Assembly: GCA_015487405.1 (NCBI GenBank)
Contig: WFPV01000213.1
Coordinates: 1 to 13,220 of the forward strand
Length of the DNA stretch: 13,220 nt
From: Aquifex sp.
GTDB taxonomy: Bacteria; Aquificota; Aquificia; Aquificales; Aquificaceae
Reading direction: 5' to 3'
Below, piece after piece: positions 1-8,286 of the stretch. Within the stretch, counting starts at the first letter, position 1; the number at the start of each line of letters is the position of its first letter. Below the pieces are notes generated by a model. It did no database searches, was not told the origin of the DNA, and saw only the letters and a program-made list of their open reading frames with translations. The position numbers and the translations under genes are program-made.

Positions 1-546
1 GGACTTTCTAAGACCGCTCTCCACGCAATAGGTGGAATTCTCAAGCACGGACCTGCAATAGCTGCATTTACCAACCCCACCATAAACTCCTACCACAGAC
101 TCGTTCCCGGATTCGAGGCTCCCGTAAGACTCGCTTACTCCGCAAGAAACAGGTCTGCCGCAATAAGAATACCCATGTACTCTCAAAACCCCAAGGCTAA
201 GAGAATAGAAGTAAGATTCCCTGATGCAACATCCAACCCATACCTTGCATTTGCGGCAATCCTCATGGCTGCAATAGACGGAATAGAAAACGAAATTGAC
301 CCAGGTGAACCTTTTGATAAAGATATTTACTCCTTACCTCCCGAAGAGCTCGAAGGAATACCTCAACTACCCGGTTCTCTGGAAGAAGCGCTCAAAGCAC
401 TTGAAAACGACTACGAATTCCTTCTCAAGGGAGGAGTATTCACCGAAGAATTCATCCAGCTCTGGATTGAAAGCAAAAGGGCAGAAATTGACGAGCTCAG
501 ATTTACTCCTCACCCCAAGGAGTTTGAGCTTTACTGGGATATTTAA
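1..546 (+). CDS. glnA: Glutamine synthetase type I, C-terminal part (5' end outside window)
   Basis: Catalyses ATP-dependent amidation of glutamate to glutamine, the main ammonium assimilation step, as a cytoplasmic dodecamer. The reading frame is open from base 1, and 181 residues remain of a protein normally near 470. Visible family landmarks are NPTINSYHRLVPGFEAPV at about residues 26-43, then SARNRSAAIRIP with the substrate/ATP-binding arginines, the stretch around EVRFPDATSNPYLAF, and the C-terminal TPHPKEFELYWDI. The Tyr codon at 328-330 lies in DIYSLPPEE, which aligns with the adenylylation-site loop of enterobacterial GlnA (NLYDLPPEE), so the enzyme belongs to the class that can be regulated by adenylylation. 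Whether the organism has the adenylyltransferase cannot be seen here. A GC-rich hairpin follows the stop, and the ammonium transporter gene comes next on the same strand. Identification is secure. Confidence 0.97.
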   Translation, partial: GLSKTALHAIGGILKHGPAIAAFTNPTINSYHRLVPGFEAPVRLAYSARNRSAAIRIPMYSQNPKAKRIEVRFPDATSNPYLAFAAILMAAIDGIENEIDPGEPFDKDIYSLPPEELEGIPQLPGSLEEALKALENDYEFLLKGGVFTEEFIQLWIESKRAEIDELRFTPHPKEFELYWDI

Positions 547-565
547 TTAAAGAAAAGTTTTAGAT

Positions 566-587
566 ACGGGGCGCAAAAGCGCCCCGT
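566..587 (+). terminator. GC-rich hairpin between glnA and amt
   Basis: A perfect 9-bp stem (acggggcgc, 566-574, with gcgccccgt, 579-587) closes a 4-base AAAA loop. Only a short mixed tract (catttaat) follows, not a clean T-run. It may be a terminator, a partial terminator that lowers amt expression relative to glnA, or an mRNA-stabilising 3' end for glnA. Its outer stem sequence matches the hairpin at 6781-6797. Confidence 0.7.
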
Positions 588-601
588 CATTTAATAAAAA
601 A

Positions 602-608
602 AAGGAGG
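602..608 (+). promoter_or_regulatory. Shine-Dalgarno of amt
   Basis: AAGGAGG lies 7 bases before the ATG at 616. It is a near-perfect anti-SD match and fixes the amt start. Confidence 0.9.
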
Positions 609-615
609 AAAAGAA

Positions 616-1897
<1,282 letters not shown>

Positions 1898-1899
<2 letters not shown>

Positions 1900-1905
1900 G
1901 GAGGT
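1898..1905 (+). promoter_or_regulatory. Shine-Dalgarno of the barrel gene, overlapping the amt stop
   Basis: AAGGAGGT shares its first two bases with the amt TAA (1897-1899) and sits 7 bases before the ATG at 1913. It decides the start at 1913 over the in-frame ATG at 1850 and implies coupling with amt translation. Confidence 0.9.
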
Positions 1906-1912
1906 AACGGGA

Positions 1913-2977
1913 ATGAAGAAATATCTCGTTTCTCTTTCTTCCCTTCTCCTCCTCGGGGGACTTTCTTTTTCCGAGGAAAACAAACAAGTTCAAGTAGTTT
2001 CTTCTATTCCTATAACCATTTCTGGAGGTATCACCGGCGGATACTTCTGGACTAACAACCAAGCTCCCAGTAATGATAGTGATGACAAGCTTCAACTTTC
2101 CAACGGAATATTGGAATTCTCAGGGGAGTTCGGAAAGGACATTAAGTTTGGTTTTGACCTCGCTCTGGGAAGTGTTTTAATACCCAGCATATGGGACGGT
2201 GGTCAAGGAGACCCTATGAGATATTCTTTCTCAGGGGGTGCGATAACTACCGAAGGAGCCGGTATAGTTTGGGGATATACAACATTTAAACCCTACAAAG
2301 GAATATCCATCGATGCCGGAGTGCTTCCTACGAACATAGGATATGAAGTGGCAAATACCTACGCAAATCCTAACATAACTCTCGGTCTTGTATGGTATGC
2401 ACAACCCGTAATTTACGAAGGTGCAAGGATAAGCTTTGACCTAAACGAGTTAGTTAACGTTCCATTAGGTTTCTATGCCGAATATAACCAGGAATATAAT
2501 ACTGATAACTTTGCTGTAGGTGTTAATGGAGAATTCTCAGGATTGTCTTTTGCTTTAAGCTATTATGACTATAGAGCAAACAGAAACCTCATTGACTTAG
2601 TTCTCGGATACTCCATAGCAAACGTTGACCTTGGGCTGAACTTTGACTATCAATGGTTGGATGACAGTGCTAAATCTTCAGGACAAGATGATTCGGCATA
2701 CGGAGTAGCATTATATGTAATTCCTAAGTTTGAAACTGGAAAGGGCGAGGTTTCTATACCCGTTAGACTGGAATACTTTGATGAGGGAACCAGTGGTATA
2801 TACTCTGGTGGTGGTGAAAACGGTTACTCGATCACTGTAACTCCTACATACAGACCTATATCCAATGGTTTTATAAGAGCTGAAGTGGCTTACATAAGCA
2901 CCGATAAAAAGATTTTTAAAGGTGGAACCAAAGATAACAAAACCTCTCTTGCTGTAGAAATCGGTTTCACCTTTTAA
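1913..2977 (+). CDS. Outer-membrane beta-barrel protein, OmpL/BBP2-like
   Basis: Predicted porin-like barrel of 354 residues from the ATG at 1913. Residues 1 to about 20 (MKKYLVSLSSLLLLGGLSFS) form a signal peptide, followed by EENK. The mature part is rich in Gly, Asn, Tyr and Phe with alternating hydrophobic patterns of transmembrane strands, has no long hydrophobic helix, and ends in Phe (EIGFTF), the usual C-terminal signal for BamA-dependent insertion. The region DAGVLPTNIGYEVANTYANPN followed by a QPVIYEGARISF segment resembles the conserved core of the 'beta-barrel porin-2, OmpL-like' family (BBP2). This family call is from memory of the pattern and not from a search. Genes of this type occur beside amt in some other bacteria, which supports a role in ammonium or nitrogen-source permeation, by inference only. 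The gene follows amt by 13 bases. Its stop overlaps the stop of the convergent methyltransferase gene. Confidence 0.8.
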   Translation: MKKYLVSLSSLLLLGGLSFSEENKQVQVVSSIPITISGGITGGYFWTNNQAPSNDSDDKLQLSNGILEFSGEFGKDIKFGFDLALGSVLIPSIWDGGQGDPMRYSFSGGAITTEGAGIVWGYTTFKPYKGISIDAGVLPTNIGYEVANTYANPNITLGLVWYAQPVIYEGARISFDLNELVNVPLGFYAEYNQEYNTDNFAVGVNGEFSGLSFALSYYDYRANRNLIDLVLGYSIANVDLGLNFDYQWLDDSAKSSGQDDSAYGVALYVIPKFETGKGEVSIPVRLEYFDEGTSGIYSGGGENGYSITVTPTYRPISNGFIRAEVAYISTDKKIFKGGTKDNKTSLAVEIGFTF

Positions 2978-3615
2978 CCTTTCTTTCTCAATCTGAGGCA
3001 GGTGAACCCTGCCTCTTCTCTAAATCCTTTTACGATTTCTTTATTCTTAACAGGTTCAACATCCTGAGGTTCTTCTATTAAAGTGCTATTCAAATCCTCA
3101 AAGGAAAATAAGTTCTTTACTATTTCTTTTAACTCAAAAAAGGAGTAGAAGCGAGCGTTTGAGTAAAGGGGATGCCCTTGTTTAGCCTTTTCCATATAAA
3201 ATTTAGCCCACATACTTTCTTTTAAAATTAGTCCAAGGTATAATGCTCCGCCGTCCTTTAAAACTCTATGAGCTTCCTTTATAACCTTATCAGGTTCTTC
3301 TACAAAGCAAATTGTAACAATTATAAAAACACTGTCAAAACTTTTACTCTTAAAAGGTAGTGCTTCTCCCATCCCTTGAACTACCTTTATCCCTCTTTCC
3401 TTTGCTATTTTTAGCATATTAAGGGAAGGGTCCACCCCAAACTCTATTCCGAGAGCTTGAGCAAACCTCCCAGTTCCAACACCTACCTCTAAGCTTCTAC
3501 CGAAGGTATCTAAGGTTCTTTTTAAACACTCTACTTCCAATAGGTAAGCACTTTTACCGAAAGGTTTCTCATACCACTCGTCGTAGCGTTTATAAAAGGG
3601 GTCAAATAGGCTCAT
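2974..3615 (-). CDS. Class I SAM-dependent methyltransferase, substrate unknown
   Basis: 213-residue cytoplasmic methyltransferase of the Methyltransf_11/UbiE-like group. Motif I is SLEVGVGTGRFA (about residues 41-52). It is followed by GVDPSLNML, where the Asp of the second strand binds the SAM ribose, then the GEALPFKSKSFDSVF segment and the HRVLKDGGALYLG segment (motif III). The N-terminal FDPFYKRYDEWYE is typical of small-molecule or quinone-type enzymes of this group, but the substrate cannot be read from sequence. The start ATG overlaps the stop of the upstream SulP gene (ATGA at 3612-3615), so it is translationally coupled to the transporter. The stop TAA (2974-2976 on the minus strand) overlaps the convergent barrel gene by four bases. 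Several stretches are AT-rich relative to the SulP gene. Confidence 0.85.
   Translation of the reverse strand: MSLFDPFYKRYDEWYEKPFGKSAYLLEVECLKRTLDTFGRSLEVGVGTGRFAQALGIEFGVDPSLNMLKIAKERGIKVVQGMGEALPFKSKSFDSVFIIVTICFVEEPDKVIKEAHRVLKDGGALYLGLILKESMWAKFYMEKAKQGHPLYSNARFYSFFELKEIVKNLFSFEDLNSTLIEEPQDVEPVKNKEIVKGFREEAGFTCLRLRKKG
2995..3015 (+). terminator. Possible terminator for the amt-barrel transcript, inside the convergent gene
   Basis: A perfect 8-bp stem (gaggcagg, 2995-3002, with cctgcctc, 3008-3015) has a 5-base loop and is followed on the plus strand by a pyrimidine-rich tract (ttctctaaatcctttt). It lies 18 bases after the barrel stop, entirely within the 3' coding end of the minus-strand methyltransferase, where it encodes part of EEAGFTCL. 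Termination activity is inferred. Confidence 0.5.
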
Positions 3616-5426
3616 ACGGCGGTAAGAGCCTTCAGCTTTTCCTTGGGTTTAACAGTTTTACACTCTTCAAATACGACGTATTTACAGCTATTTGCACAGT
3701 AATCGTGGTCAAGCTTTTCAAAGAGCTTTCCTATAGCTTGTCCTTTTGCATCAAAGACAAGCTCGTGGTCTACAACCTTATCAAAGCCTGCATTCTCAAG
3801 TATTGGATAGACATCACAACCTATATTCGCAAAGGCTACTTTTACTCCGAGTTTTTGTAAATCCTGAACTAAACGCACTATGGTTTCCGCACCCGTTGCA
3901 TCTACGTAGTTAACGGCTTCCATATCTACAAGGACAAACTTTAGAGGTCTTCCATGGAAGAGGGCATCCTCCACTTTTGAGTAGATGTAATCGTAAACGT
4001 ATTGTGCGTTACCGAAGTATATGGACATATTCGGTCTTATAAACATTATTTGCGGGCATTCGGGAAGTCCCTTCTTCTCGGCATTTACGAAGGTCCTGGT
4101 AGTGGGATCCCTTGTGAGAATAACTATTCTCGGATACATGGTTTTGTAAACGAAGCTTCCAAGAGATAGGATTACTCCCAGAGTTATAGCCACCCATAAA
4201 TCCATGAAAAACACAGAAGCAAAGGTTAATCCCGCTACTACTCCGTCAACCTTGTTAATTTTGTAAAGTTTTAAGATATCTTGAGGTCTAATAAGTCCTA
4301 TTACTGCTGAAAGAACTATCGCAGCCAAGGATGCCTTGGGAAGATAATAGAACGCTGGAGCTAAGGCAAAGAGTGTAAATCCGACTAAAGCTCCGGAAAT
4401 GATGCTGGCAAGAGGAGTCTTAGAGTTTAGAGCGAAGTTTAGAGAAGACCTTGAGAATGAACCTCCAGCGGGGAAACCTTTGAAGAAAGAAACAGCAATA
4501 TTTGCAAGACCCTGACCTATAAGCTCTTGGTTGGGGTCCCATTTGTCTCCAGCACGAATCGCGAGAGTTTTGGCGATTGCTACTGCTTCTATAAGCCCGA
4601 AGAACGCAACAACGAAAGCTCCTCCCCACATTTTACTCATGGTTGCAAAGTCAAAGGGAGGAGGTTCAGGGTCAGGAAGCCCTTGGGGAACTTCCCCAAC
4701 GATAGCAACTCCGAAGTTATATAACTTAAAGTGATAAACGAGTACTGAAGTAACTATTACCGCTAAGAGTGCACCGGGAATGTAAGGACTGATTCTTTTG
4801 GAAACCCATATAATGGCGTAAGCGAGCACTCCAATACCAAGAGTGTAAGGATTGGTCATCTCAAGCTTACTTACAAGGTCAACAACTACGTCAAATATAT
4901 GAGTAGAACGCTCTATTTGGTAGCCAAAAAGGTGACCGAACTGGGAAAGTGCTATTACGAGAGCTCCAGCGGAGGTAAAACCTATAACTACGCTGTTGGA
5001 TATCAGGTCAACGATAAAACCGAGCTTGAACAATCCTACAGTCAATCTAATAAGACCCACCATAAAGGCGAGGAGAGCCATATACTTAATCCAGGTCTCC
5101 GTTTGGGGTTCAAAGTTCAATCCGTATAAAACCGACGCGGATAAGAGACAGGTCATCGCAACGGGTCCCGTATTTAGGAAACGGGAGCTTCCGAAAAGTG
5201 CGGCAACAATTGTGGCTATGAAGGCAACGTATAGCCCATGAATGGGAGGCATTCCGGCAAGCATTGCGTAAGCCATTGACTGGGGAACATAAACCGCCGC
5301 TACCGTTACTCCCGCTATTAAATCCCTTATAAAAGCTTCCTTGTTATAGTCTTTAAACCACATTATGAATGGGAACTTTATTGAGAAGGAAACGTTGATG
5401 CCCGGAACCTCCTCGTGTGCTTTCAT
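3612..5426 (-). CDS. SulP family anion transporter with STAS domain
   Basis: Inner-membrane SLC26/SulP transporter of 604 residues. The membrane part spans about residues 30-430, beginning with DLIAGVTVAAVYVPQSMAYA and GMPPIHGLYVAF. It contains the conserved EAVAIAKTLA (280-289) and GFPAGGSFSRSSLN (317-330) segments. The STAS domain (about 458-570) carries VDATGAE around 508-514, where many STAS proteins have a phosphorylatable Ser/Thr. Known SulP substrates include sulfate, bicarbonate and dicarboxylates. For a chemolithoautotroph either bicarbonate uptake or sulfate movement would make sense, but the sequence does not decide it. Beyond the STAS domain there is a short extension with Cys577, Cys581 and Cys589 (C-x3-C-x7-C), unusual for the family as far as I recall. 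No good Shine-Dalgarno precedes the ATG at 5426. Met22 is an alternative start that would lose only a hydrophilic leader. The gene is divergent from miaA and first in an operon with the methyltransferase. Confidence 0.93.
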   Translation of the reverse strand: MKAHEEVPGINVSFSIKFPFIMWFKDYNKEAFIRDLIAGVTVAAVYVPQSMAYAMLAGMPPIHGLYVAFIATIVAALFGSSRFLNTGPVAMTCLLSASVLYGLNFEPQTETWIKYMALLAFMVGLIRLTVGLFKLGFIVDLISNSVVIGFTSAGALVIALSQFGHLFGYQIERSTHIFDVVVDLVSKLEMTNPYTLGIGVLAYAIIWVSKRISPYIPGALLAVIVTSVLVYHFKLYNFGVAIVGEVPQGLPDPEPPPFDFATMSKMWGGAFVVAFFGLIEAVAIAKTLAIRAGDKWDPNQELIGQGLANIAVSFFKGFPAGGSFSRSSLNFALNSKTPLASIISGALVGFTLFALAPAFYYLPKASLAAIVLSAVIGLIRPQDILKLYKINKVDGVVAGLTFASVFFMDLWVAITLGVILSLGSFVYKTMYPRIVILTRDPTTRTFVNAEKKGLPECPQIMFIRPNMSIYFGNAQYVYDYIYSKVEDALFHGRPLKFVLVDMEAVNYVDATGAETIVRLVQDLQKLGVKVAFANIGCDVYPILENAGFDKVVDHELVFDAKGQAIGKLFEKLDHDYCANSCKYVVFEECKTVKPKEKLKALTAV

Positions 5427-5490
5427 GCTAATTAAGGTATTCTAAAACACTAAACACACTAAGCTTTATAACAATAGATTAAGTATTTAT
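5427..5490. promoter_or_regulatory. Divergent promoter region between the SulP gene and miaA
   Basis: This 64-base AT-rich gap must hold promoters for both directions. On the minus strand TAGAAT (complement of 5439-5444) could be a -10 box. On the plus strand TATAAC (5467-5472) lies about 18 bases before the miaA ATG. No convincing -35 boxes accompany them, so this is a location and not a defined promoter. Confidence 0.35.
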
Positions 5491-6399
5491 ATGAGCCTAC
5501 TTATAATCGGAGGACCAACAGCAGTAGGGAAGTCAGATTTGGCTTGCTGCGTAGCTCAAAAGCTGGATGGAGAAATAATCAGTGCCGATAGTATGGCTGT
5601 TTATAAGTTCATGGATATAGGAACGGCAAAGCCGTTGGAGTGTATGAAAAAAGTAAAACATCACCTAATAGACGTTGTAGAACCAAGCGGATACTTTGAC
5701 GCAAAGATATTTGAGGAACAAGCAAAAAAGCTGATAGAAGAGATCCAAAAGCGGGGCAAGGTTCCGATGGTGGTTGGGGGAACTTACCTATACATCCAGG
5801 CACTCCTATACGGCATAGATGAAACTCCAAAACCGGACTGGAAACTGCGGGAAAAACTTTACGCACTTGCGGAAAGAAAAGGAAAGGAGTTCCTATTTAA
5901 GAAACTCCAAGTTATTGACCCCAATTACGCTTCAAAGATACACCCGAACGACTTAAGGAGAACCGTTAGAGCCTTAGAGGTCTTCCTTTCATCGGGAAAA
6001 CCTTTTTCATCTTACCATAGCTGGGACAAACCAAAGCTAAAACACGTTGGAATATTCCTAATAAGAAACAGGGAATCGCTCTTTAAAAGAATAGAAGACC
6101 GCTTGAAAAACATGGTAAAGAATGGACTCCTTGAAGAAATAAAAAGACTTTTAGAAATGGGCTATGAAAGTTTTTTAACTTCAGGTCAAGCGATAGGATA
6201 CAAAGAGTTTGTTCCCTGTGCAAAAGGAGAAAAAACTATAGAGGAATGCCTGCAGGAAGCAATAAGGAACACAAAGGAACAGGCAAAACGCCAGATAAGA
6301 TGGTTCAAAAAGCAAAGCTGGCACGAAATAAACCTGGACGAAGTTCCCTTCGAAGAAGCTTGTAAGAAGATAGTAGAAATCTATAGAGCTTATGCCTGA
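5491..6399 (+). CDS. miaA: tRNA dimethylallyltransferase
   Basis: Transfers a dimethylallyl group from DMAPP to N6 of A37 in tRNAs reading UNN codons, giving i6A. It is the entry point to ms2i6A and aids codon-anticodon stability. The 302 residues match the family length. The P-loop is GPTAVGKS (8-15). SADSMAVYKFMDIGTAKP (31 onward) is the DMAPP/tRNA-binding segment with the catalytic Asp33 after it in family alignment. HHLIDVVEP, VGGTYLYIQALL, the IHPNDLRRTVRALEV segment, SGQAIGYKEF and a basic QAKRQIRWFKKQ C-terminus all fit. No Shine-Dalgarno is visible before the ATG. The AT-rich upstream sequence suggests a leaderless or very short leader. The gene is followed after 60 bases by the Nfu-type gene on the same strand. 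Confidence 0.97.
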   Translation: MSLLIIGGPTAVGKSDLACCVAQKLDGEIISADSMAVYKFMDIGTAKPLECMKKVKHHLIDVVEPSGYFDAKIFEEQAKKLIEEIQKRGKVPMVVGGTYLYIQALLYGIDETPKPDWKLREKLYALAERKGKEFLFKKLQVIDPNYASKIHPNDLRRTVRALEVFLSSGKPFSSYHSWDKPKLKHVGIFLIRNRESLFKRIEDRLKNMVKNGLLEEIKRLLEMGYESFLTSGQAIGYKEFVPCAKGEKTIEECLQEAIRNTKEQAKRQIRWFKKQSWHEINLDEVPFEEACKKIVEIYRAYA

Positions 6400-6444
6400 G
6401 AAAGAGCATAATTTCTTTATAAGTAAATACTAAATTCCTTATAG

Positions 6445-6453
6445 AAAGGAGGT
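6445..6453 (+). promoter_or_regulatory. Shine-Dalgarno of the Nfu-type gene
   Basis: AAAGGAGGT is placed 6 bases before the ATG at 6460. The in-frame GTG at 6454 abuts it directly and is therefore too close to be the start. Confidence 0.88.
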
Positions 6454-6459
6454 GTGAGC

Positions 6460-6768
6460 ATGGCGGAAGAAAAGAAGGAAGTTCAAGCTCAAGAGCAGCA
6501 AACTACTAAGATGCCTACAAGGGAAGAGATTGAAGCTGTCCTTGACGAGATTAGACCTGCTCTCAGATTTGATGGTGGGGATGTTGAGCTTGTGGATGTT
6601 CAGGACGACGGAACAGTTCTCGTCAGACTTGTAGGAGCTTGTTCTGGATGCGGAATGTCCGTTCTTACACTGAAAGCAGGAATTGAGAGAGTTCTAAAGC
6701 AAAAGTTCCCCCAAATCAAAGAAGTAAAGGACGTCAATATGGATATGCCCATGACCTTCGGTTTTTAA
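6460..6768 (+). CDS. Nfu/NifU C-terminal-type Fe-S scaffold or carrier protein
   Basis: Small cytoplasmic protein of 102 residues that carries Fe-S clusters to target proteins. Residues 1-20 form a polar Gln/Glu/Lys-rich leader. The rest is a single NifU C-terminal domain: EIEAVLDEIRPALRFDGGDVELVDV, then VGACSGCGMSVLTLKAGIE with the cluster-binding pair Cys61 and Cys64 (CSGC). The two cysteines per chain mean the cluster is bridged across a dimer in characterised Nfu proteins. It lacks the IscU-like and ferredoxin-like domains of full NifU, so it is a stand-alone Nfu and gives no evidence for nitrogen fixation. The start at 6460 is set by the ribosome-binding site. It may be transcribed with miaA or from its own promoter in the AT-rich 60-base gap. 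A hairpin terminator follows 12 bases after the stop. Confidence 0.95.
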   Translation: MAEEKKEVQAQEQQTTKMPTREEIEAVLDEIRPALRFDGGDVELVDVQDDGTVLVRLVGACSGCGMSVLTLKAGIERVLKQKFPQIKEVKDVNMDMPMTFGF

Positions 6769-6780
6769 AGAATTTTAAAA

Positions 6781-6797
6781 ACGGGGCTTCGCCCCGT
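6781..6797. terminator. Bidirectional terminator between the Nfu-type gene and cysS
   Basis: A perfect 7-bp stem (acggggc, 6781-6787, with gccccgt, 6791-6797) closes a TTC loop in the 34-base gap between convergent genes. On the plus strand aacaattatttttt follows. On the minus strand the stem is followed at once by tttttaaaattcttt. Both sides thus have a U-rich tract, as expected for a shared terminator. Confidence 0.85.
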
Positions 6798-6802
6798 AAC
6801 AA

Positions 6803-8281
6803 TTATTTTTTCTTCCACTTAGTTCCCGCAGGAGTATCTTCTAAGATAATTCCGAGTTCCTTGAGCTTGTCTCTGATGTAGTCCGCAACCGTGAAAACTT
6901 TTTCCTTTCTCGCTATATTGCGAGCCTCAATTAAAATCTCTATGAGTTTTTCATCAAACACCTGGCCAGCTTCTAGTTCTTTCTCAACTACTCTCTCAAC
7001 TTTGCATTCGGGATATATATCCTCTAACAGTCCAAAAATTCTCTTTAAGGTGTTCAGTAGAGACTTTGCGGCAAATTCGTAAGCCTCAAGCTCTTGCTTT
7101 TTAATCTTTCCTTCGGAGTAAGCTTTATTTTTTACCTTATTGAGCTCTCCTACAAGCTTGAATACAAAGGAAAGTGCCTCAGGAGTATTAAAATCATCAC
7201 TGAGAGCGGTGTAGAAGTTTTCTTCAAACTCTTTGACGTGGTCGTAAAGGGGATGAGTTCCTCCTATAGGTTCGTCAACAACTTCAAGCTTTTTAAGTAG
7301 CTCTATATCCTCTATAGCTCCCTTTAGCCTTTCGTAAGCTTTAAGGGTTTCTTCCATCTTTTCCCAGGAAAAGTCTAAGGGACTTCTGTAATGGGTAAAG
7401 AGAACAAGGAGTCTTAGTATGTCCGGGTGATACTTTGTGTAAACTTCTCTGAGAGTTACGTAGTTTCCGAGGGATTTGGACATCTTCTGTCCGCCTACGG
7501 TTACGAGTCCGTTGTGCATCCAGTATCTTGCAAAGGGCTTTCCGGTTATCGCCTCCGCCTGAGCTATCTCGTTTTCGTGGTGTGGAAACACTAGGTCAAG
7601 TCCCCCGCCGTGTATATCTATCGTTTCTCCAAGGTGTTTAAAGACCATAGCAACGCATTCAGTGTGCCATCCCGGTCTTCCCTTGCCCCATGGACTGTCC
7701 CAAGCGGGCTCTCCAGCTTTGGAAGCTTTCCAGAGAGCAAAGTCTAATGGGTCCTTCTTCTTTTCTGATGGCTCAACGCGAGCTCCCGCTATCAGCTCCT
7801 CTATATCCCTCTTAGAGAGCTTTCCGTAATCCTTGAACTTCTTTACGGAGAAATAAACGTCTCCCTCTACCACGTAGGCGTATCCTTTTTCTACAAGTCT
7901 TTGAATTACATCTATTATTTCCTTAATGTGTTCCGTCACTCTGGGTTCAACGTCCGCAGGACGGACTCTTATGTTTTCCATATCTATGTAGTAGCGGGCT
8001 ATATATCTATCCGCTATAGTCATAAAATCCGTGCATTCTTGCTTTGCTCTATTTATAATCTTGTCATCAACGTCTGTAAAGTTCCTTACGAACTTGACTT
8101 GATAACCGAGATGCTCTAAAAACCTACGAAACACATCAAAGACTATAAGACTTCTTCCGTGTCCTACGTGGCTATCGTCGTAAACTGTAACACCGCAGGT
8201 GTATATAAGAACTCTCGGAGGATTCAGGGGAACGAACTCCTCAACTTTACCACTTAGAGTATTGTAAATTCTCAAGCTCAT
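6803..8281 (-). CDS. cysS: Cysteinyl-tRNA synthetase
   Basis: Class I aminoacyl-tRNA synthetase that charges tRNA-Cys in the cytoplasm, 492 residues, of normal length. YTCGVTVYDDSHVGHGRS (27-44) contains the zinc ligand Cys29 and the HIGH motif as HVGH (38-41). The further zinc-site residues are Cys209 (WHTECVAM), His234 and Glu238 (FPHHENE). KMSKS stands at 266-270 in GGQKMSKSLGN. The helical anticodon-binding domain follows (about 310 onward), with the C-terminal end TPAGTKWKKK typical of the family. The reading GVTVYD in place of the more common GPTVYD is a mild variant, seen in other lineages as far as I recall. The ATG lies 5 bases after the stop of the glycosyltransferase gene. AAGGAA about 15 bases upstream is a weak, distant ribosome-binding candidate, so translational coupling is likely. 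Confidence 0.97.
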   Translation of the reverse strand: MSLRIYNTLSGKVEEFVPLNPPRVLIYTCGVTVYDDSHVGHGRSLIVFDVFRRFLEHLGYQVKFVRNFTDVDDKIINRAKQECTDFMTIADRYIARYYIDMENIRVRPADVEPRVTEHIKEIIDVIQRLVEKGYAYVVEGDVYFSVKKFKDYGKLSKRDIEELIAGARVEPSEKKKDPLDFALWKASKAGEPAWDSPWGKGRPGWHTECVAMVFKHLGETIDIHGGGLDLVFPHHENEIAQAEAITGKPFARYWMHNGLVTVGGQKMSKSLGNYVTLREVYTKYHPDILRLLVLFTHYRSPLDFSWEKMEETLKAYERLKGAIEDIELLKKLEVVDEPIGGTHPLYDHVKEFEENFYTALSDDFNTPEALSFVFKLVGELNKVKNKAYSEGKIKKQELEAYEFAAKSLLNTLKRIFGLLEDIYPECKVERVVEKELEAGQVFDEKLIEILIEARNIARKEKVFTVADYIRDKLKELGIILEDTPAGTKWKKK

Positions 8282-8286
8282 ACAGT

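Noticed and set aside
6454..6459. GTG at 6454 as start of the Nfu-type gene
   Set aside because: It touches the Shine-Dalgarno with no spacing. The ATG at 6460 has ideal 6-base spacing.
6460..6768. Evidence of nitrogen fixation from a NifU-like gene
   Set aside because: Only the C-terminal Nfu domain is present, which is a general Fe-S carrier. No nif structural gene is nearby.
6891..8119. Short plus-strand frames within cysS
   Set aside because: They are antisense to conserved CysRS codons, show no recognisable protein pattern and have no ribosome-binding sites.
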